A stretch of DNA of 64,000 bases from Acestrorhynchus altus (Eukaryota > Chordata > Actinopteri > Characiformes > Acestrorhynchidae). Below the pieces are notes generated by a model. It had not been told where the DNA came from. It searched no databases and was given only the letters and a program-made list of their open reading frames with translations. The stretch's first letter is position 1. Every line of letters starts with the position of its first letter. Positions 33,966 through 44,830 of the stretch are shown here, one piece after another. The position numbers and the translations under genes were made by a program. The DNA is taken from the NCBI GenBank assembly GCA_034509495.1, contig CM067520.1:24557537-24621536 (forward strand). Reading direction: 5' to 3'.

Positions 33966-35075
33966 ATCAAAACTGTTGCTGAATACATGGTCACATTCAT
34001 ACAAATATCAAAATGTTATTTTTGAGTCAGATTCGAGTCTCCTATAAATGATTTCAAAATGTAAAATAAAAGTTTGTCAATCTATGAAAATATCCCACAA
34101 ACTGTGTGTTCTAAAGGGTTCTAAAGGTTAAAAAGCGCATATTGCCAAGCGGAAAAACAGTGTTAGCATTCAATTAAAGCTATTTTGGAGATTTTCGATT
34201 GGTCCATTCATGGTAAAATTCTGACTCAATGTAACGTGAGTTGTTTTCTTGCTCCTCAGAGTATATTATTATAATAATAAAGTTACCCAGAGGGAGATAA
34301 ATTAGTACAGGACATCGTAACTCACGTATAACTTAAAGCTTGGTTAAGAGTAAAGCTTGAGCAATGTAAATGATGTTGCTATGGCAATACCCGAAGTTGG
34401 ATAAAATCATATTGCCCATTCCTGCCCACCGTTGTGTGCCCACAACACACAGGCACAATGCAGATGTTCTATTCTGCACTGAGGACTAGAGAAGCATGCT
34501 ATTGTGAACTGGATTCAGACAGGAAATAGAATTTGAATGCATTTGCCGAATTAAAAGGATGCTTCAGTTCCATGGTCTGCGTGTGCACACATCTCTACCT
34601 TCTTCTTCACTCTGCTAGCTCTCCCAGGGGCTGAATCGCTGACCATCTAAAAGAGGGCTCAGGAGATATATTAAATATATCCAAACACGTGGACGCTGGT
34701 TGGGAAGTAAAAGACTGGCTCAGGCTACATCCAAACATATCTGGATATTTTTATAAACAGACTTCCCTCCGATTCCACACAGATGGAAATACATGCATGA
34801 GCCTGTTCGATCTGTATGGGGTGATAGCACCCCCATCACACTGCCATAAAGGAAGAAAACATAGAGGCTTAATCCCTAATTACACACTTCTCCCTATTTC
34901 AGTGTACAAAACAATTCACAATCTGAGGAATGTCAATGAAAATATTGCATTATATTGTATTTATAATTAGTCACATGTGGAAATCTGAAATGTAGTGCTG
35001 TCTGTGTCAAAACTATAGCTTTATATCTTTAACCAGGGTTACATTATGCAAACCTTAGTGAGGGGGTGCTGGTTG
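33966..35075. other. Unassigned AT-rich sequence
   Basis: No gene or known repeat recognised. The 93-codon frame at 34689-34970 lacks family features. Confidence 0.5.
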
Positions 35076-35089
35076 GCTCTAGTCTGCAG

Positions 35090-35375
35090 ATCCGACTCTG
35101 AGAGTAATCTAGTAGCGTATAAAGGTCAGTGACTCAGTCTGACCCGACTCTGAGAGTAATTTAGTAGTGTATACTGGTCAGTGACTCGGTCTGACCCGAC
35201 TCTGAGAGTGATCTAGTAGTGTATACTGGTCAGAGACTCAGTCTGACCGACTCTGAGAGTAATCTAGTAGTGTATACTGGTCAGAGACTTGGTCTGACCG
35301 ACTCTGAGAGTAATTTAGTAGTGTATACTGGTCAGAGACTCGGTCTGACCCCGACTCTGAGCGTAATCTAGTAGT
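35090..35375. repeat. 52-bp minisatellite with hairpin in each unit
   Basis: GACTCTGAGAGTAAT starts near 35094, 35146, 35198, 35249, 35300 and 35353, spacing 51-53 bp. Each unit carries GGTCAGAGACTCGGTCTGAC, whose 7-bp ends (GGTCAGA/TCTGACC) are exactly complementary. Confidence 0.92.
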
Positions 35376-35379
35376 GAAG

Positions 35380-36964
35380 TAAGACGTTTGAGAGCCTGAA
35401 GCTTCTCCTACTTCCATTCTCTCCTACCTCCGTTCAACCACATCTACCTCAAATACTCTAATATCAGTCTATCACTACAGATTTGGCAATCAAACTATGC
35501 TGAATTCACGATCACATCTTAGCTACACTAAAATCAACCCACTCAATGTTATCGCTGCTTCAAAGCGCACTGTATGTATAGCTGCTGGTAGTCCAGAGTG
35601 AAGGCTTGACCCATCCCAGTGGTGGAAACAGCCGAGTAAACAAGAGGAGTCAGGCAGAGATAGAGGGCAAACAAATGCAGCCACGATTCAAGCTTAATGA
35701 TATGTTTCAGACATTGAGAAGACGGCTCGGCAGAGAAAACAGCAAACACGAGGCCTGAGGGAACACATGAGACTAAAGACTTCGCAGAGGCAGTGAACTC
35801 ACACAGAGATCAGCCACAGAGAATCAGAGTTGGAGTGCATATACGAGGACTGTGCTGAGAAACAGAGCTTAAAGTGAAGGTTTGGCACGAAACCTTCAGA
35901 AAGCCAACACTTTTCTTATTATTCCTAAAGTGACATAAGACACAGGGAATGGAAGCCCAGCCTTCGGGAGAGTCAATCCAGGATTCGATTCCATTCGTGG
36001 TCCCGGGTGAGAACTGTTCTACTAATCTACTACCGAAGCCAGAGTCGGGAGGTGTAACCCAACCAGAGACTGCCTGTTGGTGTTGCTGGTTTGTATCATT
36101 ACATACTGGTCTCAATGCATGTCAAGCGAATGTCAAACAGATACCAATGAAACAACATTATCTGTAAAAATGGACCAAACACAGTGAGTAGTTGTTACAA
36201 GTCCTGGAGGACTGTTGTTCATCGGTTTGATGACCTTCCTGCCCAGACAGCTGAAAGAATTGGTCCAGACTTGGCTGATCTATGGCATTATAGGCTGAGA
36301 CTCATCATTATACTGGCGACCTGAGAGCTGGCAAAAGCAGCACGGGCCGATTCCCATATTATTTGGGGTGTTGGCAACAGCTGCTCAGATCAATTCCCGT
36401 ATTACACTCAGCAACCAACATGCAGCACTTGGCCCAGATGTGAGCTGAGCATTTGGGCCAGAATTGAACTTGAATTTAAACCAAAGCTGAGCCAATGACA
36501 CTCACACTCAGCGTGATGTATGCGGCCCCGAAACTGGCCCGAGCGATTTTTGCTATCCGGGTGTTCGGACAAAAGCTGGGCTGAGTTGAACCAGATCAGA
36601 TAAAGTATGGGAATCATTAATCTGTAGATACTGGCCTAGAGTCCAATAGTACATACTGATAAATAAAAAACACATTAGTAAGTCTCTGTGTAGATTCAGC
36701 GTGAAACTTATTGGAGATAAGAGGAACCTCATGTAAAATACCATTAATTTTCTGAACAGTTCCTTTAACAGATGAAAAAGGCAAAGACATGCAAGTCTAC
36801 ACTCACAGAGGCAAGTCTACAGAGACCAGCAGAGCACACAGATATACCTCCCTGCAATACGTCACTGCTACTTCAACAAGTACCACGACAAGACCGCAAT
36901 ATTAATGATGAAAAGAAAGAGTCAGAGAGAGATATACGGTATTTAGAAATAGCGAGAGATGAAC
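35380..36964. other. asic2 intron sequence; possible dispersed repeat at 36290-36560
   Basis: No exon seen. 36290-36560 carries recurrent GCCCAGATGTGAGC, GGGCCAGAATTGAAC and TGCTATCCGGGTG, resembling a fish repeat built of GCCCAGATxTGGCC motifs. That match is from memory and weak. The remainder is unassigned. Confidence 0.35.
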
Positions 36965-36970
36965 ACTCAC
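36965..36970 (-). other. asic2: 5' splice site of the asic2 exon
   Basis: On the minus strand the coding sequence runs through codons for H-N-F-S-T and then reads GTGAGT, a near-consensus U1 donor. The break lies in phase 0, exactly where mammalian ASIC proteins pass from the isoform-specific N-terminal exon to the shared part (next residues are expected to be V/I-F-T-[RK]-Y-G-K-C-Y). No such downstream exon is seen in 1-36964, so this intron exceeds 36.9 kb. Huge introns are known for ASIC2 in other vertebrates. Confidence 0.85.
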
Positions 36971-37711
36971 AGTAGAGAAGTTATGAGCACCGCACGGCTC
37001 TCCTCTGTACTTGCAGCCCAGCAGCATATCATCCAGTTGGTGTCCCAGCCGGTCCATGAACTCCAGACTGGTTCCTTCGAAGCGCCTCGGTGGCAGAAAG
37101 AGGCGAAAGTCAGAGAGTTTACTGAACCAAGCCCGCCGCTCCTCATGTAGCAGGTCCAGGACCAGTGGCCGGGCTGTGCGGTTGGCCAGGAGAAGGCCCA
37201 GCCAGTGGCCAGCAAAGTACAGGTCGCTTTTGGTGAGGTGGTAGAGGCGTATTGGGTTGTTGTTGCAGATGGTGACAGTGGGGAAAGCTAGTTCTCGCGC
37301 CCATTCTGTGTGCACTCGGGTGTGTGTGGGGAAGGCCAGCCAGTACAGCAGCCGATTGGATGACCAGGACAGCAGCAAACCTACAGAAGTGCAAAGGGCC
37401 AGCGTCCAGAAGGCACGGCGGCCCAAAGAACTGGCCGGGGAGCAGGCCTGACGCAGGCCGTGCAGACGAGTCCGGGCCAGAAGGGCCAAAGGAGAGAGCC
37501 GATGGGATGAAGCAGCACTGGCCCGTGGTGTCCCGGGGCGCGCCAGGCGACGACGATGGCGGGGCCCCAGAGGAGGTGGGGAAGAGGAGGAGGGGAATGG
37601 GCCGGGGGGACAGGGGCCTTCCTGAGCCATGAGGGCCCACAGGGCCGCTAGAGTAGCAGAGGGCACAACGGCTTCATCTCCCAGCCAGGCCTCCGTGGCC
37701 GGGGCACTCAT
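36971..37711 (-). CDS. asic2: asic2 first coding exon, long (ASIC2b/MDEG2-type) isoform, partial CDS
   Basis: Acid-sensing ion channel 2 is a DEG/ENaC-family trimeric, proton-gated sodium channel subunit of the neuronal plasma membrane. This exon encodes 247 residues. Counting from the ATG at 37711: a Pro/Ser- and Arg-rich cytoplasmic segment (about 32-64), the gating motif RTRLHG (80-85), the first membrane helix (about 100-124, containing LLLSWSSNRLLYWL), the family motif FPTVTICNNNP just after the membrane, a sequon NRT (177-179), the block DRLGHQLDDMLLGCKYRGEPCG, and a final sequon NFS (244-246). SWSSNRLLYWL, the NRTARPLV block and KYRGE match the mammalian ASIC2b-specific first exon, as I remember that protein, better than ASIC1, 3 or 4. 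The frame has a TGA at 37835 and no ATG before 37711; a later ATG at 37630 is an alternative start. The exon ends at a splice donor. The pore, second helix and C-terminus lie outside the window. Proton gating is inferred; in mammals ASIC2b mainly modulates other ASIC subunits. Confidence 0.93.
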
Positions 37712-38800
37712 GGGGCTCCAGCAGGGCAATGCGCAGGGGGCCAAGCACTGAGGTGACCAAAAATGATGCTGGGACAGTTGGCACCTAAGGCGAGCTCTAA
37801 AATAAACACTACTTTCTATCAGCGTCAAAACATATCACGTGAACTTGTGAACATACACTTCTACACTTTCCTTACATAGGCATGCAACATGCAGGGATCC
37901 CAGCACTGAGGTGACCAAAGAGGTGTTCACTGAGAGGAAAGAGCTCTGATTCCAGAGTAGCAGCTTTGAACAAGCCAGTAATAAAACTTACAGCCGATAA
38001 GTTGTTCCCGCTCGCTTCAATTTGACGCAACGTTAATCCCTCACAAGGGCATCCAAAGTCTATTACTACTGATAACAGCACATTACCCATTCAGCATGTG
38101 TTCAAACTCACACGGACCGAAAATTAGAGCACGTCTCGCGTCCTGTCTCATGCAGCCCATGCAGAAGGCCAATTCATGCCCACTGGCTACTGTTCCCAAA
38201 CAACCTGGCACGAACACAAAACACCTCTAAGCTACATCTCTCCACCTCTATCACTCTCACCCTGTCTCCCTCTCTCCATCTCTCTCTCAGTCCATCAGGT
38301 CAGCATGCCTTAAGTGGACTGGGCTAGGAATAGAAAAAGGAAGCTTGCGGGCTTTTTCTGACCAACCTTCAGCTTCTGCCTCGTCAAACACTGGCACTGG
38401 CACATGCACACACACACAGAGCAGTACAGAAAGATGGACGAGAGATATTAAGAAGCAAAGGGTGATTCTGAGAGAGGCAGGAGGGAAGGACTGATTGAGC
38501 GGCAGCAGCGGGAACGGGTGAAACAAGGACACAGATAAAGAGAAGGTTAAAAAGAGAGGGATCAAGTGGCTCAATGCCAGACCACTACATCTGTCTGACT
38601 CATGTTCGGGAACAGCTGATCCGGATTGTTCTTTGCTCTTCCTCCGGCTTGTCCGTGAAGTTTTCGCTCCAGTGGTGCAAGCCTGCTGCTCACTGGCCAA
38701 TCCTCGTGCCGGCTGCTTCAGTGGCAATGGGTCCAGCAAGCAGCCACGGAGCTGTAGTCTTTAGAGTCTCTATCGCTGGCGTCCTTCTCGAAGCTTGTGA
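37712..38800 (-). promoter_or_regulatory. Probable 5' UTR / proximal promoter zone of asic2
   Basis: This lies directly upstream (on the minus strand) of the asic2 start. I see no convincing TATA box. An 18-bp motif, agcactgaggtgaccaaa, occurs twice, at 37744-37761 and 37902-37919; its complement ends like a splice acceptor (GGTCACCTCAG). A GCCAAT box on the + strand is near 38697. Open frames across 38287-38739 are low-complexity and not protein-like. The start of transcription cannot be placed from sequence alone. Confidence 0.4.
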
Positions 38801-38817
38801 GCTTGATCCTTCGTGTC

Positions 38818-38971
38818 CAGTATGGTCACCTCTCTCTCTCGCCTCTATCATTTTCCTCTTGTTCTCTCTCAATCAACACTCCCTGTCCTTCTCTCTTTCT
38901 CTCTCAATCTCTCTCTCTTTCTCTCTGCTTTAACTTTTCTTCCATCTCTCTCATCATCTTTCTCGTTCTTC

Positions 38972-39028
<57 letters not shown>

Positions 39029-39030
39029 AG
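38818..39030. repeat. Polypyrimidine tract with (CT)n run upstream of asic2
   Basis: The + strand is almost entirely C/T, culminating in a long uninterrupted (CT)n run around 38977-39022. It is GA-rich on the strand from which asic2 would be transcribed. Such mirror-repeat tracts can adopt triplex DNA and bind GAGA-type factors; that role is inference. Confidence 0.85.
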
Positions 39031-39502
39031 CTGCCCGCTCCTGTGGGTGAGTAAGAGCACCTGCCTGGTGCGAAGGCTACACTTCACACTAGTGCTCGCT
39101 CTCGCGCTTCCTCTCCCTCTCTCTCTCGCACAAGCACACACAGCTCTCGCCTGCAGGAGAGCCGACCGCCGCTGATGAGAAATCTGTTCTGACGTGCTCT
39201 GATTTCAGCGTCTCTCTCGCTCTTCTCTTCTTTATAGCCCTGGTGTCAGTGGTGGTCTCCGGCTCGTGGTCTCGCACTTCTTCCTCTGCTTAAAACACGA
39301 GTCAGTGGAAAAACCAAAATCCTCAATCAACTTGTCGCCAAGCCCCTCCCCCTTTCCCTGGCAATCAAACAAGCTCCTCCCCCTGATTCCTCCTCCGCTC
39401 GGTCTCCTCCTCTTCTTCTCGTTCTCTGAGCGTTGTGTGGCCTCTCACACGTTCCTCGCCATCTGGAGCGGTGCGAGTGTATGGCAGCAGATCTTCTTGC
39501 TC

Positions 39503-39506
39503 GTGC

Positions 39507-39552
<46 letters not shown>
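39503..39552. repeat. (TG)n microsatellite
   Basis: Alternating TG run with one GGATG interruption near its end. Confidence 0.95.
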
Positions 39553-39619
39553 ATGTGTGTGTGTGTTTTCTGCTCTTGTTTCTCTGCTCTGCTGCTGTTT
39601 TTGTGCCGTGCTGTGCTCT

Positions 39620-39861
39620 CTCTCTCTCTCTCTCTGCAGGTCACTTCATTTAGTACAATCGTTCTCCTGCTCTGTCGCGTCTGCTCTTCTCCATGTGCAC
39701 ACACACATGCGCGCGCACACACACACACACACACACGGTGCCCCTACAATGCCTCTGATTCTGTTTTTCTTTTTCTGTCTTTTCCGGCCTTTCTTTTCAT
39801 TCTTTCACACTCTTTTACTTCTCTTTCACTGATTCCTTCCTTTCTACTTTACTTGAACTTG

Positions 39862-39909
<48 letters not shown>

Positions 39910-39927
39910 CCTCACGCTGTCTCTTTG

Positions 39928-39960
<33 letters not shown>
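39620..39960. repeat. Second polypyrimidine cluster with (CT)n runs
   Basis: Runs of (CT)n occur at about 39620-39634, 39862-39905 and 39930-39960, separated by other C/T-rich sequence such as the TTTTTCTTTTTCTG stretch near 39762. A (CA)n run lies at 39711-39736. Long reading frames here, including 188 and 277 codons, consist of Leu/Ser/Phe and Cys/Val repeats and are artefacts of the repeats. Confidence 0.85.
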
Positions 39961-40022
39961 TCATTAACTGCACAGAAAAATGCTCCTCATGGTCTGATGC
40001 CTCACTGCCATCAAAATACTAC

Positions 40023-40026
<4 letters not shown>

Positions 40027-40078
<52 letters not shown>

Positions 40079-40220
40079 GTGATTTAGTAGCCACTTTGCC
40101 TCACACACACTCCCTTCTCTTTTCTGTTTCATTGATTTTGTCTTTTCCAAATGATCATTTTCTTCTCAGGAAAGACATGCACATGCTCAAGTATACACAC
40201 ACACACACACACACACACAC
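40027..40220. repeat. (TG)n and (CA)n microsatellite pair
   Basis: A (TG)n run at 40027-40076 is followed 120 bp later by an opposite-phase (CA)n run at 40194-40220. The two could base-pair as an inverted repeat. Confidence 0.9.
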
Positions 40221-40407
40221 TACTAAATTTACTGCTGTGTTGGTGCAGATGGCGAGGGCACACTAAAGTCTCAGACTGCCAAATAGATGGAGAAAAGAGA
40301 GGAAATAATGAGACCACAAGAAGAGAGAAAGAGAGAGAGAGAGAAGGGAGAGCAAATCTGTGTAGAATTCAGGCAAGTGTAAGAATCTGAGACACTTTGA
40401 CAAGAAC

Positions 40408-40585
40408 CAAACTGTGATGTTCTAGACAACTGGGTCAGAACATCTCCAGAACATCAGAGAGGTCCTACTGGGACCTCCAATATACAGTGGTCAGTACCTA
40501 CCTGTAGTGCTCCAAAGAAGGACAACCAGTGAATCAACCAAGGCTCAGTGATGCTCATGGAGGTCCCTCTTAAAGTTACAGGACT
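40408..40585 (-). repeat. Family C repeat, inverted copy
   Basis: TGTGATGTTCTAGACAACTG, GAACATCTCCAGAACATCAG, TACAGTGGTCAGTACCT, TGATGCTCATGGAGGTCCC match 2750-2925 in reverse complement. Confidence 0.75.
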
Positions 40586-40624
40586 TGAAGTATCTGCTGC
40601 AATGATAGTCTTATCTGGTCAATA

Positions 40625-41095
40625 ACATGTTTAGGCGGACCAGTGGACCCAACCTATGCTATGAGAATGCACCCTACACAAGTATGGAATCACCACCAGC
40701 GACATGTAACATTGTTATCAACTGGGGTCCATGGTTTCATGGGGTCTGCACCACACACAAACCCTACCATCAGCCTGAAACGATTGGTACCATGAATCAT
40801 CAGACCACGCCGCATGTTGCCATTTCTCTTGGGTCCAGTTAGCAACCTCACAAGCCCAGATGAGGCACTGTGTCTGGTGTTGTTGTGTTAACAGAGGAAC
40901 TCTGGTGGGTCTTCTGCTCCTATATCCCACAGAAGATATAAAACACTGCACTGAGCTGTGGGATATGTTTGTGGGGCTCTTGCATTGAATGTGGATGTAA
41001 TTTCAGTCACTTCTATTCACTTCAATTCTAGCCAGATGCTGCCTGCCACTGTGTTGTCCACTGTGGGTGGTAATGCCTTCTTTGACGTATTTCCA
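40625..41095 (-). mobile_element. Tc1/mariner transposase fossil (first catalytic block)
   Basis: On the minus strand it encodes RVPLLTQQHQTQCLIWACEV, then ANWTQEKWQHAAWSDDSWYQ and SFQADGRVCVWCRPHETMDP. This matches the Tc1 stretch around the first catalytic Asp (WSDES) and the following VRVWRRPGE. Broken downstream. It abuts a family C copy. Confidence 0.85.
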
Positions 41096-41205
41096 TGTGG
41101 GTTACATTTTATCACTGTATGACTTTAAGACTGTATTTTTATACAGTATTTTGTTATACAATGTATAACCGCCTACTGTATTTGTTGCCCATGAATACAT
41201 CTATC

Positions 41206-41345
41206 AACCATAACATTAGGACCACCTCCTTGTCTCTACATTCACTACCTATTAAATCAGCTCCACTGAGCATACAGAACCACCGCAGGGCATGGAAATA
41301 TGTGGGTGGTGGTTCATTCTCAGCCATACAGTGACTCTGTTTTAG
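41206..41345. mobile_element. Family A MITE end fragment
   Basis: ATCAACCATAACATTAGGAC, CACCTCCTTGTCTCTAC, AATCAGCTCCACTGAGCATA and TATGTGGGTGGTGGTTCATT. 41350-41975 is unassigned. Confidence 0.75.
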
Positions 41346-41978
41346 CCTCATTTTAAAGTAAAGTAATGCTGCTGCCCTTTAAAGTATAGATACAACAATA
41401 TACCAGCTGGTGTCATAGCTTTTGTCCAGCATGTCCCTCAAATCAAACCACATCTGAGTCATGCAAAGGGGCTTATTTAATCATGGTTTGTGATTTCCTG
41501 CATTATCATTTCAGCATTGACGAGGATCGACCCTGACTGAAACTTCAGGTAACTAGAAGAACAAGCTTTGAGAAGGGAAAATTAGATTCCCAGAGAGAAA
41601 ACGGAGCGTGACCTTGGGATTCTTTCTTGGCAGTGATGTGACGGGATGATTACAGAACTACGAAATTGCAAAAAATATTCTCTCATGGAGTCTGATAACG
41701 ACTAGAGGATGGACTAACAGCAGTGAGTAGCAGTGCAATAATTCTGTCTGTTCTTAAAAAGGAAAGAAATGACATTAAATGATGATTTTATATTCATCTT
41801 CTTCCGATTTCTGTCTTCAAGCTTGTCATCCAATCAAATTATGTACAACATTTTCAGTTACTTTCAGCAACGTTTAAAATTTGGGTTTTCTCTCTAGTTA
41901 AGAGAAAAGAAATATAAAGAAAAGAACATAAAGAACAACAGTTTAAAATCACACTGTTCTCCATATTTAACCCAATCT

Positions 41979-42044
<66 letters not shown>
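41979..42044. repeat. (CA)n microsatellite
   Basis: CA run with two CACGCA interruptions, directly joined to the pentamer field. Confidence 0.95.
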
Positions 42045-42048
<4 letters not shown>

Positions 42049-42585
42049 AGTTAGTGTGGCATAGTATAATTTAGTAGAGTCAGTATAATATAGCATAGTA
42101 CAGTATTGTATAGTCAGTATAGAATTGTGTAGTATAGTATACTATAGTTTAGCATAGCCAGTATATTATAGTATAGTATAATGTAGCATAGAAAAATATA
42201 GTAGAGTATAACAGAGTATAATATAGTATAGTCAGTATAGTATAGTATAGTATAGTATAGTATAGTATAGCATAGTATAGTATAGCATAGTATAGTATAG
42301 AATAGTATGGTATAGCATAGAATAGTATAGTATAGTATAGCATGGTATAGCATAGCATAGCATAGCATAGTATAGCATAGATTAGCATAGCATAGTATAG
42401 TATAGCATAGATTAGCATAGCATAGTATAGTATAGCATAGTATAGTATAGCATAGTATAGTATAGTATAGTCAGTATAGTCATATGGTATAGCAGTCCAT
42501 ATAATATAGTGTCAGATAGTATACTATAGTATAGCATAACGTAGTATAGTAAAGTATAGTTTAGTATAGTACAGTACAGCGCAGC
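42045..42585. repeat. (TATAG/CATAG)n pentanucleotide field
   Basis: Over 500 bp of mostly five-base units: TATAG mixed with CATAG, and in places TCAGTATAG or TTAG variants. Minus-strand frames reading YTILYYAMLYY are artefacts. 42590-42990 is unassigned. Confidence 0.95.
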
Positions 42586-42987
42586 ACAATGCAACACTGT
42601 AGGACACTACGTTAATCGCAGCTTGTTGCCTGGACGTTAAAAATGCCTTGTTAGCATGAGGTCATAAATCAGAGACGATCCCAGCGCTGGACTGGACTGC
42701 CACTGAGCATAAAAAACAACACACAATCTAATTCATTAGCCCGTTCAGAGTCGAGAAGTCCCATTCTCCAGCGGCATCAGATCAGTCGCTAAAATCTACG
42801 ACTTCAGCATTCGGCTCAGTGGGCCGTGACACATCTCTTTAATAACGTACATCCCCCCAAACCTCCCTCCAAACCCACCCCTCCGGGAATATTTAATGCT
42901 TGGACATCAGCTCATGTTTGCTGAAGCCTTTTGGCTCGGGTTCCAATAACCGTTATTCACTGGTTAGCTGTGTCCCTGTATTGGTTT

Positions 42988-42991
<4 letters not shown>

Positions 42992-43040
<49 letters not shown>
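42992..43040. repeat. (TG)n microsatellite
   Basis: Pure TG run. 43045-43560 is unassigned. Confidence 0.95.
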
Positions 43041-43043
<3 letters not shown>

Positions 43044-43564
43044 AATTAATAGGTCATATGAAAGAGAAAAGCTGAGATGAACAGTCTCTTTGCGATTCAT
43101 TTTCTCAGCGAGAGGGTTGTTCTGTATCTCTGGGAGGGAATAATTGATTTGGCTCCAGCTGATTGTAGTTGCAGGCTAAACACAGCTCTTTAGTACTGTC
43201 CATCCCAGTGAGAACCCGGGGAACGTGGCACTATTGGAAGCAGCTGCCCATAAAGCAAGGACCACATCTTACTCACTGTAGACCACACAGGCATTGTCTT
43301 CTGTTTGTCTCGTGTGTTTCCAGCTCCGACTGTTTGGCATCTAAATCAGAATCAAATTTAGATGCTGAATGTGGTGCTACTCTGAAAAATAAAGGTTCTT
43401 TAAAGGGTTTCTTGAGCTCTGGTGTAGAAGAACCACTTGTGGCTCCATAATGAAGCATGTCTGAAATAGATATGTGTGAGTGAAGCTTTCAAAAGTCTAA
43501 TAGGTTGACGGAAGAAGCTGATGTAAATGTTCTTTACACATCTCTATTAGAAACATGGTTTTTG

Positions 43565-43700
43565 AACCATCTATGATCAGGTGGAGCATCAGCCCCGCCC
43601 CCTCTCTCTGATCAGTCAGAGTCTGTATGCAGGTTGATCATCAGCCCCGCCCCCTCTCTCTGATCAGTCAGAGTCTGTATGCAGGTTGAGCATCAAGATC
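43565..43700 (-). mobile_element. Family B minisatellite fragment, two units
   Basis: Two clean units of CTCTGATCAGTCAGAGTCTG and TCAGCCCCGCCCCCTCTCTC with no other family B sequence. This suggests capture of the minisatellite alone or deletion of the rest. 43705-44260 is unassigned. Confidence 0.8.
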
Positions 43701-44265
43701 AACACACAAGATGATCGTATCATTTAAATGTAAAACAAAATTCAGGGTCATGCATTGTCTTCTGCTCTCCACAGGTGCCACCCCTTCATTTCGCACTTCT
43801 TCTGAAAGGACAACTCCTTCCAGACCTGATTCTCACATCTTCCAGAACAAACGTGAGCCGAAGGCCTACGTCTAACAGTTAGTTTACTTTTAGTTCACTT
43901 ATGGTTTCCCTTTTATTGAAGATTAAATATAAAATGGTTGCAATTAGACTACATTTATATTAACGAGCTCAAATTGGTGTAATTAAAGTTTTAATCTTTG
44001 TTCAAAAAAGCCCAAATTAGACACTTCCAAATGTTTCTTTTTCACGATGTATTAACACTAATCAATCGTGACGTGCATTAGCACATAATTAGGCGTCTAT
44101 TATGTCAAAGTTGCATATAATTGTGCCGTTACTGGCAATAAAAGTCCAATAAACCCAATAACCCACTGTGAGCAGGAATAAGCAATTTGTGATAATTGGC
44201 AGCAAAGAGTGAGTTCTGGAGTTTGTCACATCAATAAAAATCACTCCTGTGAAACTATAACTTAT

Positions 44266-44590
44266 ATACACCAATCGACCATAACCTTATTACTTAGTAT
44301 TGCTATAGTTACAGACTGTACTCCATTTCTTTGCGTACTCTATTCTCCTCCTTCCACCCTGATCTTCAATGATCAGGACCCCACAGGACCACCACAGAGC
44401 AGCTATGATGTGGGTGGTGGGTCATTCTCAGCACTGCAGTCACACTGACATGGTGGTGGTGTGTTAGTGTGTGTTGCTGGTATGAGTGGATCAGACACAG
44501 CAGTGCTGCTGGAGTGTTTAAACACTGTGTCCACTCACTGTCCACTCTAGTAGACACTCCTATCTAGTTACTCCACCTTGTAGATCCATT
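44266..44590. mobile_element. Family A MITE, half copy with terminus
   Basis: Terminus ACACCAATCGACCATAACCT, then TTCCACCCTGATCTTCAATG, ACCCCACAGGACCACCACAG, ATGTGGGTGGTGGGTCATTC, GTTTAAACACTGTGTCCACT and CACCTTGTAGATCC. Confidence 0.85.
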
Positions 44591-44606
44591 CTTGTAGAAC
44601 CAGTAC

Positions 44607-44608
<2 letters not shown>

Positions 44609-44650
<42 letters not shown>
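44609..44650. repeat. (CA)n(TA)n compound microsatellite
   Basis: CA run passing directly into TATATATA. Confidence 0.95.
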
Positions 44651-44739
44651 GTGTTTAAACATTGAAACGTCTTCTATAAAGCCTCAATTTGTGTTGCCTT
44701 GAATTAAAATGCTAGGAAACTACATGGTTACTCCAATGC

Positions 44740-44830
44740 AAAGGACAATAGTATTTGGACACCTGCTCATACATAGTTTCTTCTGAAATCAATGAAATTT
44801 CAGTGTCTCTCATTTTCCCAGCTCTGGAAA
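44740..44830 (+). mobile_element. Family D MITE fragment
   Basis: GGACAATAGTATTTGGACAC, CTGCTCATACATAGTTTCTT, CTGAAATCAA, matching the start of family D. Similarity fades afterwards. Confidence 0.7.

Noticed and set aside
35090..35375. CRISPR-like regular repeats
   Set aside because: Units are contiguous 52-bp tandem repeats without unique spacers, in a vertebrate genome.
37712..37828. Extension of the asic2 reading frame upstream of 37711
   Set aside because: The frame is open back to a TGA at 37835, but the first possible codon there is TTG and no ATG occurs before 37711.
38287..38739. 150-codon minus-strand frame upstream of asic2
   Set aside because: Composition follows the low-complexity DNA, no family signature. 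It might be 5' UTR but not protein.
39433..40266. 277-codon open frame, the second longest in the window
   Set aside because: It is almost entirely (CT)n and (TG)n translated as Leu/Ser and Val/Cys. No domain and no real coding composition.
42114..42597. Tyr/Leu-rich frames on the minus strand
   Set aside because: Direct translation of the TATAG/CATAG pentamers.
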